64,000 nt of DNA from JBAOHV01 sp037045265 (GTDB taxonomy: Bacteria; Actinomycetota; Acidimicrobiia; Acidimicrobiales; Microtrichaceae). The notes under the pieces were generated by a model. The model was not told the origin of the DNA and searched no databases. It saw only the letters and a program-made list of their open reading frames with translations. This document shows, piece after piece, positions 27,243 to 36,008 of this stretch (position 1 is the stretch's first letter; each line of letters opens with the position of its first letter). The stretch covers positions 434,001 through 498,000 of the forward strand of contig JBAOHV010000016.1 in assembly GCA_037045265.1 (NCBI GenBank), read 5' to 3'. A program made the position numbers and the translations under genes.

Positions 27243-27599
27243 TCAGACGAACTCGAGCTTGGCCATCGGGGCCTTGTCACCCTCACGAGGGCCCAGCTTG
27301 AGCACGCGGGTGTAGCCGCCCGGGCGGTCCGCGTAGCGGGGGCCGATCTCGTCCATGAGCTTGGCCGTGATCTCCTGATCACCCAGGTAGGACAAGATCT
27401 GGCGGTGGTTGTGAAGGCCGCCCTTGCGGGCCTTGGTGACCATCTTCTCGGCGATCGGACGGACAGCCTTGGCCTTGGCCTCGGTGGTGACGATGCCGGT
27501 CGGAGATGCGACGAGTGAGCAGACCAGGTTGGCCATCATCAGCCTCTGGTGCTTGGCGTTGCCGCCGAAGCGCTTGCCGCGCGTTGGGGTTGCAGGCAT
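27243..27599 (-). CDS. rplQ: 50S ribosomal protein L17
   Basis: 118 residues. MPATPTRGKRFGGNAKHQRL, with ANLVCSLVASPTGIVTTEAK, is the family signature, then a shortened C-terminal region ending APMAKLEFV. It follows rpoA by 15 bases, closing the alpha operon. Confidence 0.96.
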   Translation of the reverse strand: MPATPTRGKRFGGNAKHQRLMMANLVCSLVASPTGIVTTEAKAKAVRPIAEKMVTKARKGGLHNHRQILSYLGDQEITAKLMDEIGPRYADRPGGYTRVLKLGPREGDKAPMAKLEFV

Positions 27600-27614
27600 G
27601 TGTTGTTCCTCTGG

Positions 27615-28550
27615 TCAGTCGCGACCGCGGAGCGAAAGGCCCCGCTCGTCGAGCTTCTCGATGACTTCGTCGAGGGACTTCTGACCGAAGTTGGTGATGG
27701 CCAGCAGGTCGTCCTCGCTCTTGGTGAGCAGTTCGCCGACGGTGTTGACCTGGGCGCGCTTGAGGCAGTTGCGGGGACGCTCGGAGAGGTCCAGCTCCTC
27801 GATCGCAAGGTCCAGGTCCGGGGAGGCTGACGCCGTGGGGGCCACCTCGGTGAGGGTGAGGCCCTCAGGCTCGTCCTCCATCTCGGCAACGAGCTTCACC
27901 AGCTGAGACAGGGTCTCGCCAGCAGATGCCAGCGCCTCGCGCGGAGTCTTGGAGCCGTCGGTCTCGATCTCGAGCACGAGACGGTCGAAGTTCGTCGACT
28001 GCTCGACACGGACCGGCTCGACGCTGAAGGTGACCCGGCGCACGGGCGAGTAGATCGCATCGACGGGGATGACACCGATCGTTGTCGTCGAACGACCCGT
28101 CGACGGGTCATACCCTTTGCCGCGCTCGATCGTGAGGTCGAGTGCGAGCCGGCCGTCGGATCCGACGGTGGCCAGGTGCAGGTCCGGGGTCAGGATCTCG
28201 ATGTCGGCAGTGGCCAGGATGTCCTTGGCCGAGACCTCGGCGGGGCCACGGACGTCGAGACGCAGAGTCACGGGCTCGTCGGAAGCCGACGTGACGACGA
28301 TGTCCTTGAGGTTGAGGATGATGTCGGTCACGTCCTCGGTGACACCGGTGATGGTGTCGAACTCGTGGAGCGCTTCGTCGAAGCGAACCGACGTCACTGC
28401 TGCGCCCGGGATGGACGACAGCAACGTGCGACGCAGAGAGTTGCCGATTGTGTGACCGAAACCAGGCTCGAGCGGGCCGATGGCAAACCGCTGAAGGTTG
28501 CCCTCTTCCTCGTCGATGGCCTCCACGGTGGGGCGCTGAATGACGAGCAT
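27615..28550 (-). CDS. rpoA: DNA-directed RNA polymerase subunit alpha
   Basis: 311 residues from the ATG at 28550 (MLVIQRPTVEAIDEEEGN). The N-terminal assembly domain shows EPGFGHTIGNSLRRTLLSSI. The C-terminal domain has EELDLSERPRNCLKRAQVNT and LLAITNFGQKSLDEVIEKL, which contact UP elements and activators. Upstream in-frame residues are low-complexity and overlap the rpsD end, so they are excluded. Confidence 0.96.
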   Translation of the reverse strand: MLVIQRPTVEAIDEEEGNLQRFAIGPLEPGFGHTIGNSLRRTLLSSIPGAAVTSVRFDEALHEFDTITGVTEDVTDIILNLKDIVVTSASDEPVTLRLDVRGPAEVSAKDILATADIEILTPDLHLATVGSDGRLALDLTIERGKGYDPSTGRSTTTIGVIPVDAIYSPVRRVTFSVEPVRVEQSTNFDRLVLEIETDGSKTPREALASAGETLSQLVKLVAEMEDEPEGLTLTEVAPTASASPDLDLAIEELDLSERPRNCLKRAQVNTVGELLTKSEDDLLAITNFGQKSLDEVIEKLDERGLSLRGRD

Positions 28551-28597
28551 GTATTCGTACCTCGGGTGAACGATTGCGGACGGAGACGGAAGGAGTA

Positions 28598-29215
28598 CTA
28601 CTTGGAGTAGAGCTCGACGATGAGCTGCTCGCGCACGGGCACGTCGATGTGCTCGCGCAGCGGAAGCTCGCGCACGGAGACTTCCTGGCCGCCATCGGCG
28701 GCGTCCAGCCACGGCGGAGGAGTACGGCCGAGCGTGTCCATGTTGTGCTGGATGATGATCAAGCTGCGTGCCTTGTCGCGCAAGGTGATGACGTCGCCCT
28801 TGCGCACGCGGTAGCTGGGGATGTCGACACGCCGACCATTGACGTCGATGTGACCATGCCCGACGAACTGACGGGCCTGGGGCCTGGTGGCGGCCCAGCC
28901 GGCGCGGTAGACGACGTTGTCGAGACGGAGCTCGCAGTAGCGGAGCAGGTTCTCACCCGTGACACCCTGGCGACGGTTCGCCTCGGCGTACAGGTTGCGG
29001 AACTGCTTCTCGGTCATGCCGTAGGCGAAGCGGGCCTTCTGCTTCTCCTGGAGCTGGAGCAGGTACTCGCTGACGTTGCCGCGGCGACGGGTGCGGCCGT
29101 GGTCACCGGGCGGGTAAGGGCGATTCTCCATCGCCTTGTTCTCGCCGGAGGTGCCCCAGATGTTCGTGCCGAGGCGGCGCGAGACGCGCGCGCGTGGACC
29201 GGTGTAGCGGGACAT
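28598..29215 (-). CDS. rpsD: 30S ribosomal protein S4
   Basis: 205 residues, zinc-free type. MSRYTGPRARVSRRLGTNIW, YPPGDHGRTRRRGNVSEYLL, FRNLYAEANRRQGVTG and the S4 RNA-binding fold (ARQFVGHGHIDVNGRRVDIP) are clear. S4 nucleates 30S assembly. Lies 3 bases after rpsK and 48 bases before rpoA. Confidence 0.96.
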   Translation of the reverse strand: MSRYTGPRARVSRRLGTNIWGTSGENKAMENRPYPPGDHGRTRRRGNVSEYLLQLQEKQKARFAYGMTEKQFRNLYAEANRRQGVTGENLLRYCELRLDNVVYRAGWAATRPQARQFVGHGHIDVNGRRVDIPSYRVRKGDVITLRDKARSLIIIQHNMDTLGRTPPPWLDAADGGQEVSVRELPLREHIDVPVREQLIVELYSK

Positions 29216-29218
29216 GAC

Positions 29219-29617
29219 TCAGAGCCTCCGACGCTTGGGGGGACGGCAACCGTTGTGCGGAACCGGGGTCACGTCCTTGATGCCGGTGACCTCGATGCCC
29301 ACGGTCTGGATGGACCGGATGGCGGTCTCACGGCCCGAACCGGGACCCTTCACGACCACGTCGACCTTGCGGACACCGTGCTCCATGGCACGACGAGCTG
29401 CCTGCTCGGCCGCCATCTGGGCAGCGAACGGCGTCGACTTGCGAGAACCCTTGAAACCCACGTTGCCAGCCGATGCCCAGGACAACACGTTGCCCTCCTG
29501 GTCGGTGATCGACACGATCGTGTTGTTGAACGAGCTCTTGATGTGAGCAACGCCGTAGGTGACGTTCTTGCGTTCCTTCTTGCGGGGACGACGGCCCCCT
29601 GCAGGTGGCTTGGCCAT
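29219..29617 (-). CDS. rpsK: 30S ribosomal protein S11
   Basis: 132 residues. The N-terminus has a lysine-rich MAKPPAGGRRPRKKERKNVT; HIKSSFNNTIVSITDQEGNV and ALAAEQ-like helices follow, ending in GIKDVTPVPHNGCRPPKRRR. It forms part of the 30S platform near the E site. Its ATG overlaps the rpsM stop by one base. Confidence 0.96.
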   Translation of the reverse strand: MAKPPAGGRRPRKKERKNVTYGVAHIKSSFNNTIVSITDQEGNVLSWASAGNVGFKGSRKSTPFAAQMAAEQAARRAMEHGVRKVDVVVKGPGSGRETAIRSIQTVGIEVTGIKDVTPVPHNGCRPPKRRRL

Positions 29618-29994
29618 TACTTGCGGACCTTCTTCTTGCCGGCGACGGTCTTCTTCGGGCCCTTGCGGGTTCGGGCGTTGGTGTGCGTGCGCTGACCGTG
29701 CACGGGCAGGCCACGACGGTGTCGGAGACCCTGATAGCAGCCGATCTCCATCTTGCGCTTGATGTTCTGGTTCACCTCGCGGCGGAGGTCACCCTCGACC
29801 TTGACGTTCTCCTCGACCCAAGCGCGGATCTTGTTCACCTCGGAGTCGGTCAGGTCGCGGACCCGGGTCGACTGGTCGATCTCGGTCGCCTCGCAGATCT
29901 CCTCTGCGATGGAGCGGCCGATGCCGTAGATGTAGGTCAGCGAGATGACGAGCCGCTTCTCACGCGGAATGTCGACGCCGGCGATACGTGCCAT
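29617..29994 (-). CDS. rpsM: 30S ribosomal protein S13
   Basis: 125 residues: MARIAGVDIPREKRLVISLT, YGIGRSIAEEICEATEID, and LRHRRGLPVHGQRTHTNART followed by a lysine-rich tail ending KKVRK. The protein contacts tRNA in the P site and 5S rRNA through intersubunit bridges. Follows rpmJ. Confidence 0.96.
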   Translation of the reverse strand: MARIAGVDIPREKRLVISLTYIYGIGRSIAEEICEATEIDQSTRVRDLTDSEVNKIRAWVEENVKVEGDLRREVNQNIKRKMEIGCYQGLRHRRGLPVHGQRTHTNARTRKGPKKTVAGKKKVRK

Positions 29995-30024
29995 GTCCTG
30001 TTGTTCCTCTGATCTTCCTGGGTC

Positions 30025-30138
30025 CTAGCCCTGCCGCTGCTTGTGGCGCGGGTTGTCGCAGATGACCATCACGCGCCCGTGGCGGCGGATGACCCTGCAC
30101 TTCTCACAGATCTTCTTGACGCTGGGTCGAACCTTCAT
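30025..30138 (-). CDS. rpmJ: 50S ribosomal protein L36
   Basis: 37 residues beginning MKVRPSVKKICEKCRVIRRH and ending CDNPRHKQRQG. The C-x2-C and C-x4-H zinc ligands are all present, so this is the zinc-binding form. It lies between infA and rpsM, 30 bases before the rpsM start, the classical position. Confidence 0.95.
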   Translation of the reverse strand: MKVRPSVKKICEKCRVIRRHGRVMVICDNPRHKQRQG

Positions 30139-30189
30139 CGGTCTCTCCGGACTGGGTCGGGCCAGTCCTCTCGATCGCCGTTCCGGCGA

Positions 30190-30414
30190 TCACTTGTAGC
30201 GGTAGGTGATCCTGCCGCGGGACAGGTCATAGGGGGTGAGTTCCACCTGCACCTTGTCGCCGGGGAGGATGCGGATGTAGTGCATTCGCATCTTCCCGGA
30301 GATGTGTGCCAACACCTTGTGCCCGTTCTCGAGCTCCACTCGGAACATGGCGTTGGGAAGCGGTTCGACGACCGTTCCCTCCAAGACGATGGCGTCCTCT
30401 TTCGGCTTCGGCAG
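30190..30414 (-). CDS. infA: Translation initiation factor IF-1, probable CTG start
   Basis: An S1/OB-fold protein: VLEGTVVEPLPNAMFRVELE, GHKVLAHISGKMRMHYIRIL and PYDLSRGRITYRYK are standard IF-1. The conserved N-terminus continues upstream as PKPKEDAIV without an ATG, GTG or TTG, back to a CTG at 30414 that has AGGAGGAA 6 bases upstream; this gives 74 residues, the usual size. The only other candidate, TTG at 30384, would remove the first strand. Use of CTG is an inference from frame, spacing and family length. Confidence 0.88.
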   Translation of the reverse strand: MPKPKEDAIVLEGTVVEPLPNAMFRVELENGHKVLAHISGKMRMHYIRILPGDKVQVELTPYDLSRGRITYRYK

Positions 30415-30555
30415 AGCAGGTTCCTCCTGTGAGGCCCCGGGGGGTGGAACTGGTGTGTGGGCACGACGGACGTGGAGGTCCGGACGGGCCGACGGGCAAC
30501 TCTAGAGGAAGCGTCCCGCGCGATCAAAGCCGAGCCGAGAAAAGCGGTCCACCAC

Positions 30556-31239
30556 TCAGCTACGGCGTGAATCGATGGCCGCCGAGAGCTCCTCGGCTAT
30601 GTCGTCGGGGTCACCGACCCCTCCGACGGACACCAGCAAGCCCTCCTGGGCGAACCAGCGGACCGCCGGCAACGTCTGTTCCGCGTAGATGTCCAGGCGC
30701 TTGCGGACTGCCTCTTCGGTGTCGTCGTCGCGCTGGACCACCGTTCCTCCGCAGTTGACACAAACCCCGGAAGCGGCAGACTCGTCACGCCCGGTCGAAT
30801 ACGTTGCACCGCACTGGGAGCAGACCCGACGGGCCGTGATGCGATCCAGCACGACCTCTTCGGGGACTTCGAGGTCGAGGGCGAGGTCGATGCCATCCTC
30901 CCCCACCAACTCGACCAGATCCTTGGCCTGCTGTTCAGTACGCGGGAACCCGTCGAGCAGCCAACCCGCCGCGGCGTCAGGCTGGGATAGCCGCTCGGAG
31001 ATGATGCCGAGCATCACCTCGTCGCTGACGAGCTGACCGGCGTCCATGATGGCCTTCGCCTGGAGGCCGAACTCGGTTCCTTCTTTCACTGCAGCGCGCA
31101 ACATGTCGCCGGTGGAGATGTGCGGTACTCCGTACCGCGAGGCGAGGCGCACCGCTTGGGTGCCCTTGCCGGCTCCCTGTCGCCCGAATACCAGCAGCCT
31201 CACCGGCTGCTGCGTGGTCGCCCGTGTAGTCGCTTCCAT
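30556..31239 (-). CDS. adk: Adenylate kinase, zinc-LID type
   Basis: Interconverts ATP plus AMP with two ADP. 227 residues. P-loop VFGRQGAGKGTQAVRLA, AMP-binding HISTGDMLRAAVKEGTEFG, and LLDGFPRT. The LID domain has CSQCGATYS and CVNCGGT, a complete four-cysteine zinc site. It follows secY by 40 bases; map, which usually follows adk in actinobacteria, is absent and infA comes next. Confidence 0.95.
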   Translation of the reverse strand: MEATTRATTQQPVRLLVFGRQGAGKGTQAVRLASRYGVPHISTGDMLRAAVKEGTEFGLQAKAIMDAGQLVSDEVMLGIISERLSQPDAAAGWLLDGFPRTEQQAKDLVELVGEDGIDLALDLEVPEEVVLDRITARRVCSQCGATYSTGRDESAASGVCVNCGGTVVQRDDDTEEAVRKRLDIYAEQTLPAVRWFAQEGLLVSVGGVGDPDDIAEELSAAIDSRRS

Positions 31240-31278
31240 GATGTCCTCCGCTGTCGGTGACTCAGCCCCAGGGCGTCG

Positions 31279-32601
31279 TCACTTGCCCGACAGGAACCCC
31301 TCGTAGTTGCGCATCATCAGCTGGCTGTCGACCTGCTTCATGGTCTCGAGCGCCACGCCGACCGCGATCAAGAGCGACGTGCCTCCGATCGAGTAGGCAG
31401 CACCGCTGCCGTTCGCTCCGAGGAGGAAGCGCACGAGAATGGTGGGCAGGATCGCGAGGATGGCGATGAACACCGCTCCCGGCAACGTGATGCGGTTCAA
31501 GACCTTGGCCAGGTAGTGCTCGGTCTGGGGACCGGGGCGGATGCCCGGGATGAACCCTCCCTGCTTTCGCAGGTTGTCGGCCTGCTGGACGGGGTCGAAG
31601 GCGATCGCCGTGTAGAAGTACGAAAAACCGATGATGAACAGGGCGAGGACAGTCAGGTAGATCGGGTTGATGGTGTTCGCCAGGTTGTCGTTGATCCACT
31701 TCGACACCGATGCACCCCACCCATCGGCTGGCAGCACCTGGCTAAGCAGGACCGGCAGGTTGATGACGGCGCTGGCGAAGATGATCGGGATGATGCCGGC
31801 CTGGTTGACCTTGAGCGGGATGTAGGTGCTCTGGCCCGAGTACATGCGACGTCCGACCACCCGTTTGGCGAACTGCACGGGGATCCGACGCTGGCCCTGC
31901 TCCATGAAGACGATGAACAGCAGCATGACCAGGAAGAAGGCGATGAACACTGCCAGCTTCCACGCACCGGCCGCGTACACCGCCGAGAAGGCGGCGGGCA
32001 GACCCGACACGACGGAGCAGAAGATGATCAAGGACATGCCGTTGCCGATCCCGCGGTTGGTGATCAGCTCACCCATCCACATCAGCAGCGCTGCACCGGC
32101 GGTGAAGGTCGTGACGATCAGCAGCACCCGTGCCGCGGTGAAGGTCGGCACCAGGTCGATGCTGCCCCCCGAGCTGACGAGTCCGCCGCCACCGTTGTGG
32201 AACAGGAACACCAGTCCCGTCGACTGGAGCACGGCGATGCCGATGGTCAGGTAGCGGGTCCACTGGGTGATCTTGCGCTGGCCCACCGCTCCCTGCTGCT
32301 GCCACTCCTGGAGCTTCGGGATCACCACCGTCAGGATCTGCATGATGATCGAGCTCGTGATGTAGGGCATGATGCCCAGCGCGAACAGCGAGAACTGGGT
32401 CAGGGCGTTGCCGGAGAAGAGCTGGAGGAACGCGAGTACGCCGCCTTCGCGTGCCTGCTCACCGATCGATCGCACCGCGTGCTGATCGATGCCGGGCACC
32501 GGGAGGTAGCAACCGAACCGGTACACCACCAACATGAACAAGGTGAAGAGGATCTTGTTGCGAAGATCCTCGACCTTGAGGATGTTGCCGAGACGAGACA
32601 C
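31279..32601 (-). CDS. secY: Preprotein translocase subunit SecY
   Basis: 440 residues with ten predicted membrane spans. It starts LGNILKVEDLRNKILFTLFM, the plug region carries LFSGNALTQFSLFALGIMPY (ITSSI follows), and the cytoplasmic loop has QRRIPVQFAKRVVGRRMYSG. The C-terminus has the usual MRNYEGFL. It forms the protein-conducting channel with SecE and SecG, which are not in this window. Follows rplO by 67 bases in the spc-type order. Confidence 0.96.
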   Translation of the reverse strand: MSRLGNILKVEDLRNKILFTLFMLVVYRFGCYLPVPGIDQHAVRSIGEQAREGGVLAFLQLFSGNALTQFSLFALGIMPYITSSIIMQILTVVIPKLQEWQQQGAVGQRKITQWTRYLTIGIAVLQSTGLVFLFHNGGGGLVSSGGSIDLVPTFTAARVLLIVTTFTAGAALLMWMGELITNRGIGNGMSLIIFCSVVSGLPAAFSAVYAAGAWKLAVFIAFFLVMLLFIVFMEQGQRRIPVQFAKRVVGRRMYSGQSTYIPLKVNQAGIIPIIFASAVINLPVLLSQVLPADGWGASVSKWINDNLANTINPIYLTVLALFIIGFSYFYTAIAFDPVQQADNLRKQGGFIPGIRPGPQTEHYLAKVLNRITLPGAVFIAILAILPTILVRFLLGANGSGAAYSIGGTSLLIAVGVALETMKQVDSQLMMRNYEGFLSGK

Positions 32602-32668
32602 TGGCTACCTGCTCCTGTGCGGTCGATGAGTGGAGCGGAACCTACCCGATGGATGGTTCCACGACCGA

Positions 32669-33154
32669 TCAGCGGTTCGTGTGGGCGCTGCCGTGGAACG
32701 CGGGACGTACGGCGAACGGGAGAGGAAGCTTGTCGAAGCTCCCACCAGCTCCCGTGATCGCCGCCTCGGCCGACGCAGACGCGGCGTGGGCCTTGACGGT
32801 CACCGAGCGGTTCAGCTCGCCGCGACCGAGGATCTTCACCAGGGCGCCCTTCGACACCAGACCCTTGGCGTACAGGGCCTCGGGGGTGACCTCGGTCAGA
32901 CCCGACTCCTCGATCACGTCGAGGTTGATGGCCTGGTACTCGACGCGGAACGGGTTGTTGAACCCGCGCAGCTTGGGGACGCGCTGCGCCAGCGGAAGCT
33001 GGCCGCCCTCGAAGCCGATAGAGACCTTGCTGCGGGCCTTCTGACCCTTGGTGCCGCGGCCTGCGGTCTTGCCGCCCTTGCCTCCGACACCACGGCCGAC
33101 GCGCTTGCGTGCCTTGCGTGAGCCCTCGGCGGGCTTCAGGTCGTGGACCTTCAT
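32669..33154 (-). CDS. rplO: 50S ribosomal protein L15
   Basis: 161 residues. MKVHDLKPAEGSRKARKRVG, with the glycine-rich GRGVGGKGGKTAGRGTKGQK, is the family signature; LPKLRGFNN-like text (RVPKLRGFNNPFRVEYQAIN) follows. Its ATG overlaps the rpmD stop. Confidence 0.96.
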   Translation of the reverse strand: MKVHDLKPAEGSRKARKRVGRGVGGKGGKTAGRGTKGQKARSKVSIGFEGGQLPLAQRVPKLRGFNNPFRVEYQAINLDVIEESGLTEVTPEALYAKGLVSKGALVKILGRGELNRSVTVKAHAASASAEAAITGAGGSFDKLPLPFAVRPAFHGSAHTNR

Positions 33155-33339
33155 CAGTCGATCTCCTCAACACTTACGAGGTGCGGGACCTTGGCGATCT
33201 GGCCCCGCACGTCAGGGGTGTCCGGAAGCGTGTTGGTGTGGCCGATCCGCCGGAGGCCGAGCGCACGCAGCGTGCCACGCTGCTTGGGCTTGCTCCCGAT
33301 GGTCGAGCCGGTCTGGGTCACCTTGATCTGCGCCATCAC
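33154..33339 (-). CDS. rpmD: 50S ribosomal protein L30
   Basis: 61 residues: MMAQIKVTQTGSTIGSKPKQ, LRALGLRRIGHTNTLPDTPD, VRGQIAKVPHLVSVEEID. The real start is probably the second methionine codon. It overlaps rpsE and rplO by a few bases at each side, implying coupled translation. Confidence 0.95.
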   Translation of the reverse strand: MMAQIKVTQTGSTIGSKPKQRGTLRALGLRRIGHTNTLPDTPDVRGQIAKVPHLVSVEEID

Positions 33340-33908
33340 GCCACCTCGAAGGGCTCGGGCGCAGGCCCGCGCTCGCTCTCGCGGTAGGCCTCGAGCAGGC
33401 CCTTGGGGATGCAGTCCTCGGGATCGAGCCCACGCAGGGCGGCGATCTCGTCGGGACGGCGAAGAGCCTGCAGACCGGCCACGGTCGCACGGGCGATGTT
33501 GATGTAGTTGGACGACCCGAGCGACTTGCAGAGCACGTCGTGGATGCCCGCCTCCTCGAGGATGGCGCGCGCGGCGCCACCGGCGATGACACCGGTACCG
33601 GGCGCTGCCGGCTTGAGCATCACCTTGCCGGCACCCATGATCCCGATGATCGGGTGGATGATGGTGCCTCCGGCCAGCGGCACGGTGAAGAGGTTCTTGC
33701 GAGCTTCCTCGGTGCCCTTCTGGATGGCCAGCGGCACCTCCTTGGCCTTCCCGTAGCCCAGGCCCACCCGGCCGGCACCGTCGCCGATCACCACGAGAGC
33801 GGTGAACGAGAACCGACGACCGCCCTTGACGACCTTTGCGACACGGTTGATGTTGATGACACGGGACTCACGAAGCTGCAGATCAGCAGCGTCCTTGTTG
33901 AGAGCCAT
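33336..33908 (-). CDS. rpsE: 30S ribosomal protein S5
   Basis: 190 residues. The N-terminal double-stranded RNA-binding-like domain has RESRVININRVAKVVKGGRR and ALVVIGDGAGRVGLGYGKAK; the C-terminal domain has GGAARAILEEAGIHDVLCKS and SSNYINIARATVAGLQALR. S5 maintains decoding accuracy. Its start is one base from rplR's end. Confidence 0.96.
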   Translation of the reverse strand: MALNKDAADLQLRESRVININRVAKVVKGGRRFSFTALVVIGDGAGRVGLGYGKAKEVPLAIQKGTEEARKNLFTVPLAGGTIIHPIIGIMGAGKVMLKPAAPGTGVIAGGAARAILEEAGIHDVLCKSLGSSNYINIARATVAGLQALRRPDEIAALRGLDPEDCIPKGLLEAYRESERGPAPEPFEVA

Positions 33909-34273
33909 CAGAACTCCAGTCCTGCTTCACGGGCCGCAGTGGCGAGTGCCGCCACGCGACCCTGGTAGCGGAAGCCACCACGATCGAACACAACCTGTTG
34001 GACGCCGGCCGCCTTGGCCCTCTCGGCCACCAGCCTGCCGACCTTGGCCGCTGCCTCGCAGTTCGAGGTGGCATCACCGCGGAGATCGGTTTCGAGTGTG
34101 CTGGCCGAAGCAACGGTGTGGCCGGCCGCGTCGTCGATGACCTGGGCAACCACATGGCGGTTGGAACGGAACACCGCGAGGCGCGGACGTTCTGCGGTGC
34201 CAGCGACGTTCTTGCGAACCCTGGCGTGACGCCGCTTGCGGCCGTCCTGCTTCTTCTTGGTCTTGTCGCTCAT
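33908..34273 (-). CDS. rplR: 50S ribosomal protein L18
   Basis: 121 residues with a basic head (KKKQDGRKRRHARVRKNVAG), then RLAVFRSNRHVVAQVIDDAA and VVFDRGGFRYQGRVAALATA, binding 5S rRNA. Shares one base with rpsE. Follows rplF by 10 bases. Confidence 0.95.
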   Translation of the reverse strand: MSDKTKKKQDGRKRRHARVRKNVAGTAERPRLAVFRSNRHVVAQVIDDAAGHTVASASTLETDLRGDATSNCEAAAKVGRLVAERAKAAGVQQVVFDRGGFRYQGRVAALATAAREAGLEF

Positions 34274-34283
34274 TGCGATCGCC

Positions 34284-34823
34284 TCACTTGCCGGCCTTGC
34301 CGGCCTTGCGACGGACGTGCTCGTCGACGTAACGCACGCCCTTGCCCTTGTACGGCTCGGGCTTGCGCCAAGCCCGGATGTCGGCGGCCACCTGGCCGAC
34401 CAGCTGCTTGTCGATCCCGTGGACCTCTATACGGGTCGGCTGGGGGACGACGAATTCGATTCCGTCGGGAGCGGTGACGCTGACGGGGTGCGAGAAGCCG
34501 AGCGCGAGCTCCAGGGCGTTGGAGCCCTTGGCCTGCGCGCGGTAGCCCACTCCGACGATGTCGAGCTCCTTGCGGAAGCCCTCGGTGACGCCCACGACCA
34601 TGTTGTTGACGAGCGAGCGAATCAGCCCGTGCATCGCACGGGCGCTGCGCGTGTCATCCACACGGCTCACCTGGAGGGTGTCGCCGTCCTGGGATACCGA
34701 TACGAGCTCGGGAAGCTCACGGGACAGCTCGCCCTTGGGACCCTTGACGGTGATCGACGTGGAGGAGATCTGCACGTCGACGCCACTGGGGATGCTGATG
34801 GGGGCCTTTCCGATGCGTGACAT
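34284..34823 (-). CDS. rplF: 50S ribosomal protein L6
   Basis: 179 residues in two repeats: MSRIGKAPISIPSGVDVQIS, VKGPKGELSRELPE, and the C-terminal signature PEPYKGKGVRYVDEHVRRKA. Bound near the sarcin-ricin loop. Lies 11 bases after rpsH. Confidence 0.96.
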   Translation of the reverse strand: MSRIGKAPISIPSGVDVQISSTSITVKGPKGELSRELPELVSVSQDGDTLQVSRVDDTRSARAMHGLIRSLVNNMVVGVTEGFRKELDIVGVGYRAQAKGSNALELALGFSHPVSVTAPDGIEFVVPQPTRIEVHGIDKQLVGQVAADIRAWRKPEPYKGKGVRYVDEHVRRKAGKAGK

Positions 34824-34834
34824 TCAGACCTCGC

Positions 34835-35239
34835 TCACCACACGTGGCACAGGACTTCACCACCGACGCGCCGGCGACGAGCCTCGCGGTCGGTCATGAG
34901 ACCCTTGCTGGTGGACAGGATCGCCACACCGAGGCCGCCGAGCACTCGCTCGACCTCGTTGTGCTTGCGGTACACCCGGAGACCGGGCTTGGAGACACGG
35001 CGGATGCCGGAGATGACCCGGCGGCGCTCCGCCGAGTACTTCATGTCGATCTTGAGGACACGCCCCGGACCGGAGGTGGCATCGTCGACGGAGTAGCCAA
35101 CGATGTAGCCCTCCTTCACGAGCACCGAGGCAAGGGCCTCCTTCTGCTTCGAAGCGGGCATGAGGACCTCGTCGTGCATCGCCACATTGGCGTTGCGGAG
35201 ACGGGTGAGCATGTCTGCGATGGGATCTGTCATCGTCAT
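34835..35239 (-). CDS. rpsH: 30S ribosomal protein S8
   Basis: 134 residues: MTMTDPIADMLTRLRNANVA, LPASKQKEALASVLVKEGYI-like text, and RVLGGLGVAILSTSKGLMTD followed by GGEVLCHVW. Family length is 130-135. In many bacteria S8 binds its own spc mRNA; no such site was identified here. Confidence 0.96.
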   Translation of the reverse strand: MTMTDPIADMLTRLRNANVAMHDEVLMPASKQKEALASVLVKEGYIVGYSVDDATSGPGRVLKIDMKYSAERRRVISGIRRVSKPGLRVYRKHNEVERVLGGLGVAILSTSKGLMTDREARRRRVGGEVLCHVW

Positions 35240-35255
35240 GGTCGGTCGCCTCCTC

Positions 35256-35441
35256 TCACCAGCTCGCCTTGGTCACACCTGGGATCTCGCCGGCGTGGGC
35301 GAGCTCCCGGAGGCAGACACGGCAGAGTCCGAACTTGCGATACACGGAGCGGGGTCGCCCGCAGCGACGGCACCGCGTGTATCCGCGCACCTTGTACTTC
35401 GGCTTGCGCTGCTGCTTCTGCTTCAGAGCCTCGGTCGCCAT
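35256..35441 (-). CDS. rpsN: 30S ribosomal protein S14, zinc-binding short form
   Basis: 61 residues with TRCRRCGRPRSVYRKFGLCR (VCL follows): the CxxC...CxxC zinc site is complete. This short form is type Z (rpsZ). Between rplE and rpsH as usual. Confidence 0.96.
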   Translation of the reverse strand: MATEALKQKQQRKPKYKVRGYTRCRRCGRPRSVYRKFGLCRVCLRELAHAGEIPGVTKASW

Positions 35442-35444
35442 CGT

Positions 35445-36008
35445 TCACACCCCTTCACGTCGGAACGGGAAGGCGAAGGCATCGAGCAGAGCCTTGCCCT
35501 CGGCGTCGTTCCGCGCCGTTGTCACAATCGTGATGTCCATGCCACGGGAGGCATCGACCTTGTCGTAATCGATCTCCGGGAAGATCAGCTGCTCGGTCAC
35601 GCCGAACGTGTAGTTGCCCCGACCGTCGAAGCTCTTCGGCGGCAACCCACGGAAGTCACGGATCCGAGGGATCGCCAGCGTGACCAGCCGGTCGAAGAAC
35701 TCCCACATCTGGTCGCCGCGCAACGTCACCTTGACGCCGATCGCGTTGCCCTCGCGGAGCTTGAAGCCGGCGATGGACTTCTTCGCCTTGGTGATCACGG
35801 GCTTCTGGCCGGCGATGACGGTCAGGTCCGTGACGACCTTCTCGAGCAGGCCCTTGTTGTCCACCGCTGCACCGACGCCGACGTTGACGACGATCTTCTC
35901 GAGGCGGGGGACCTCCATTATGTTGCCGAGCTCCAGGTCCGCCTTGAGACGGTCCCGGATCTCCTCGTTGTACTTCGCCTTGAGACGGGGCACGGTTGTC
36001 GTGCTCAC
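35445..36008 (-). CDS. rplE: 50S ribosomal protein L5
   Basis: 187 residues: VPRLKAKYNEEIRDRLKADL, VPRLEKIVVNVGVGAAVDNK, KAKKSIAGFKLREGNAIGVK and IPRIRDFRGLPPKSFDGRGN. Binds 5S rRNA in the central protuberance. Overlaps rplX by 4 bases (GTGA). Confidence 0.96.
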   Translation of the reverse strand: MSTTTVPRLKAKYNEEIRDRLKADLELGNIMEVPRLEKIVVNVGVGAAVDNKGLLEKVVTDLTVIAGQKPVITKAKKSIAGFKLREGNAIGVKVTLRGDQMWEFFDRLVTLAIPRIRDFRGLPPKSFDGRGNYTFGVTEQLIFPEIDYDKVDASRGMDITIVTTARNDAEGKALLDAFAFPFRREGV

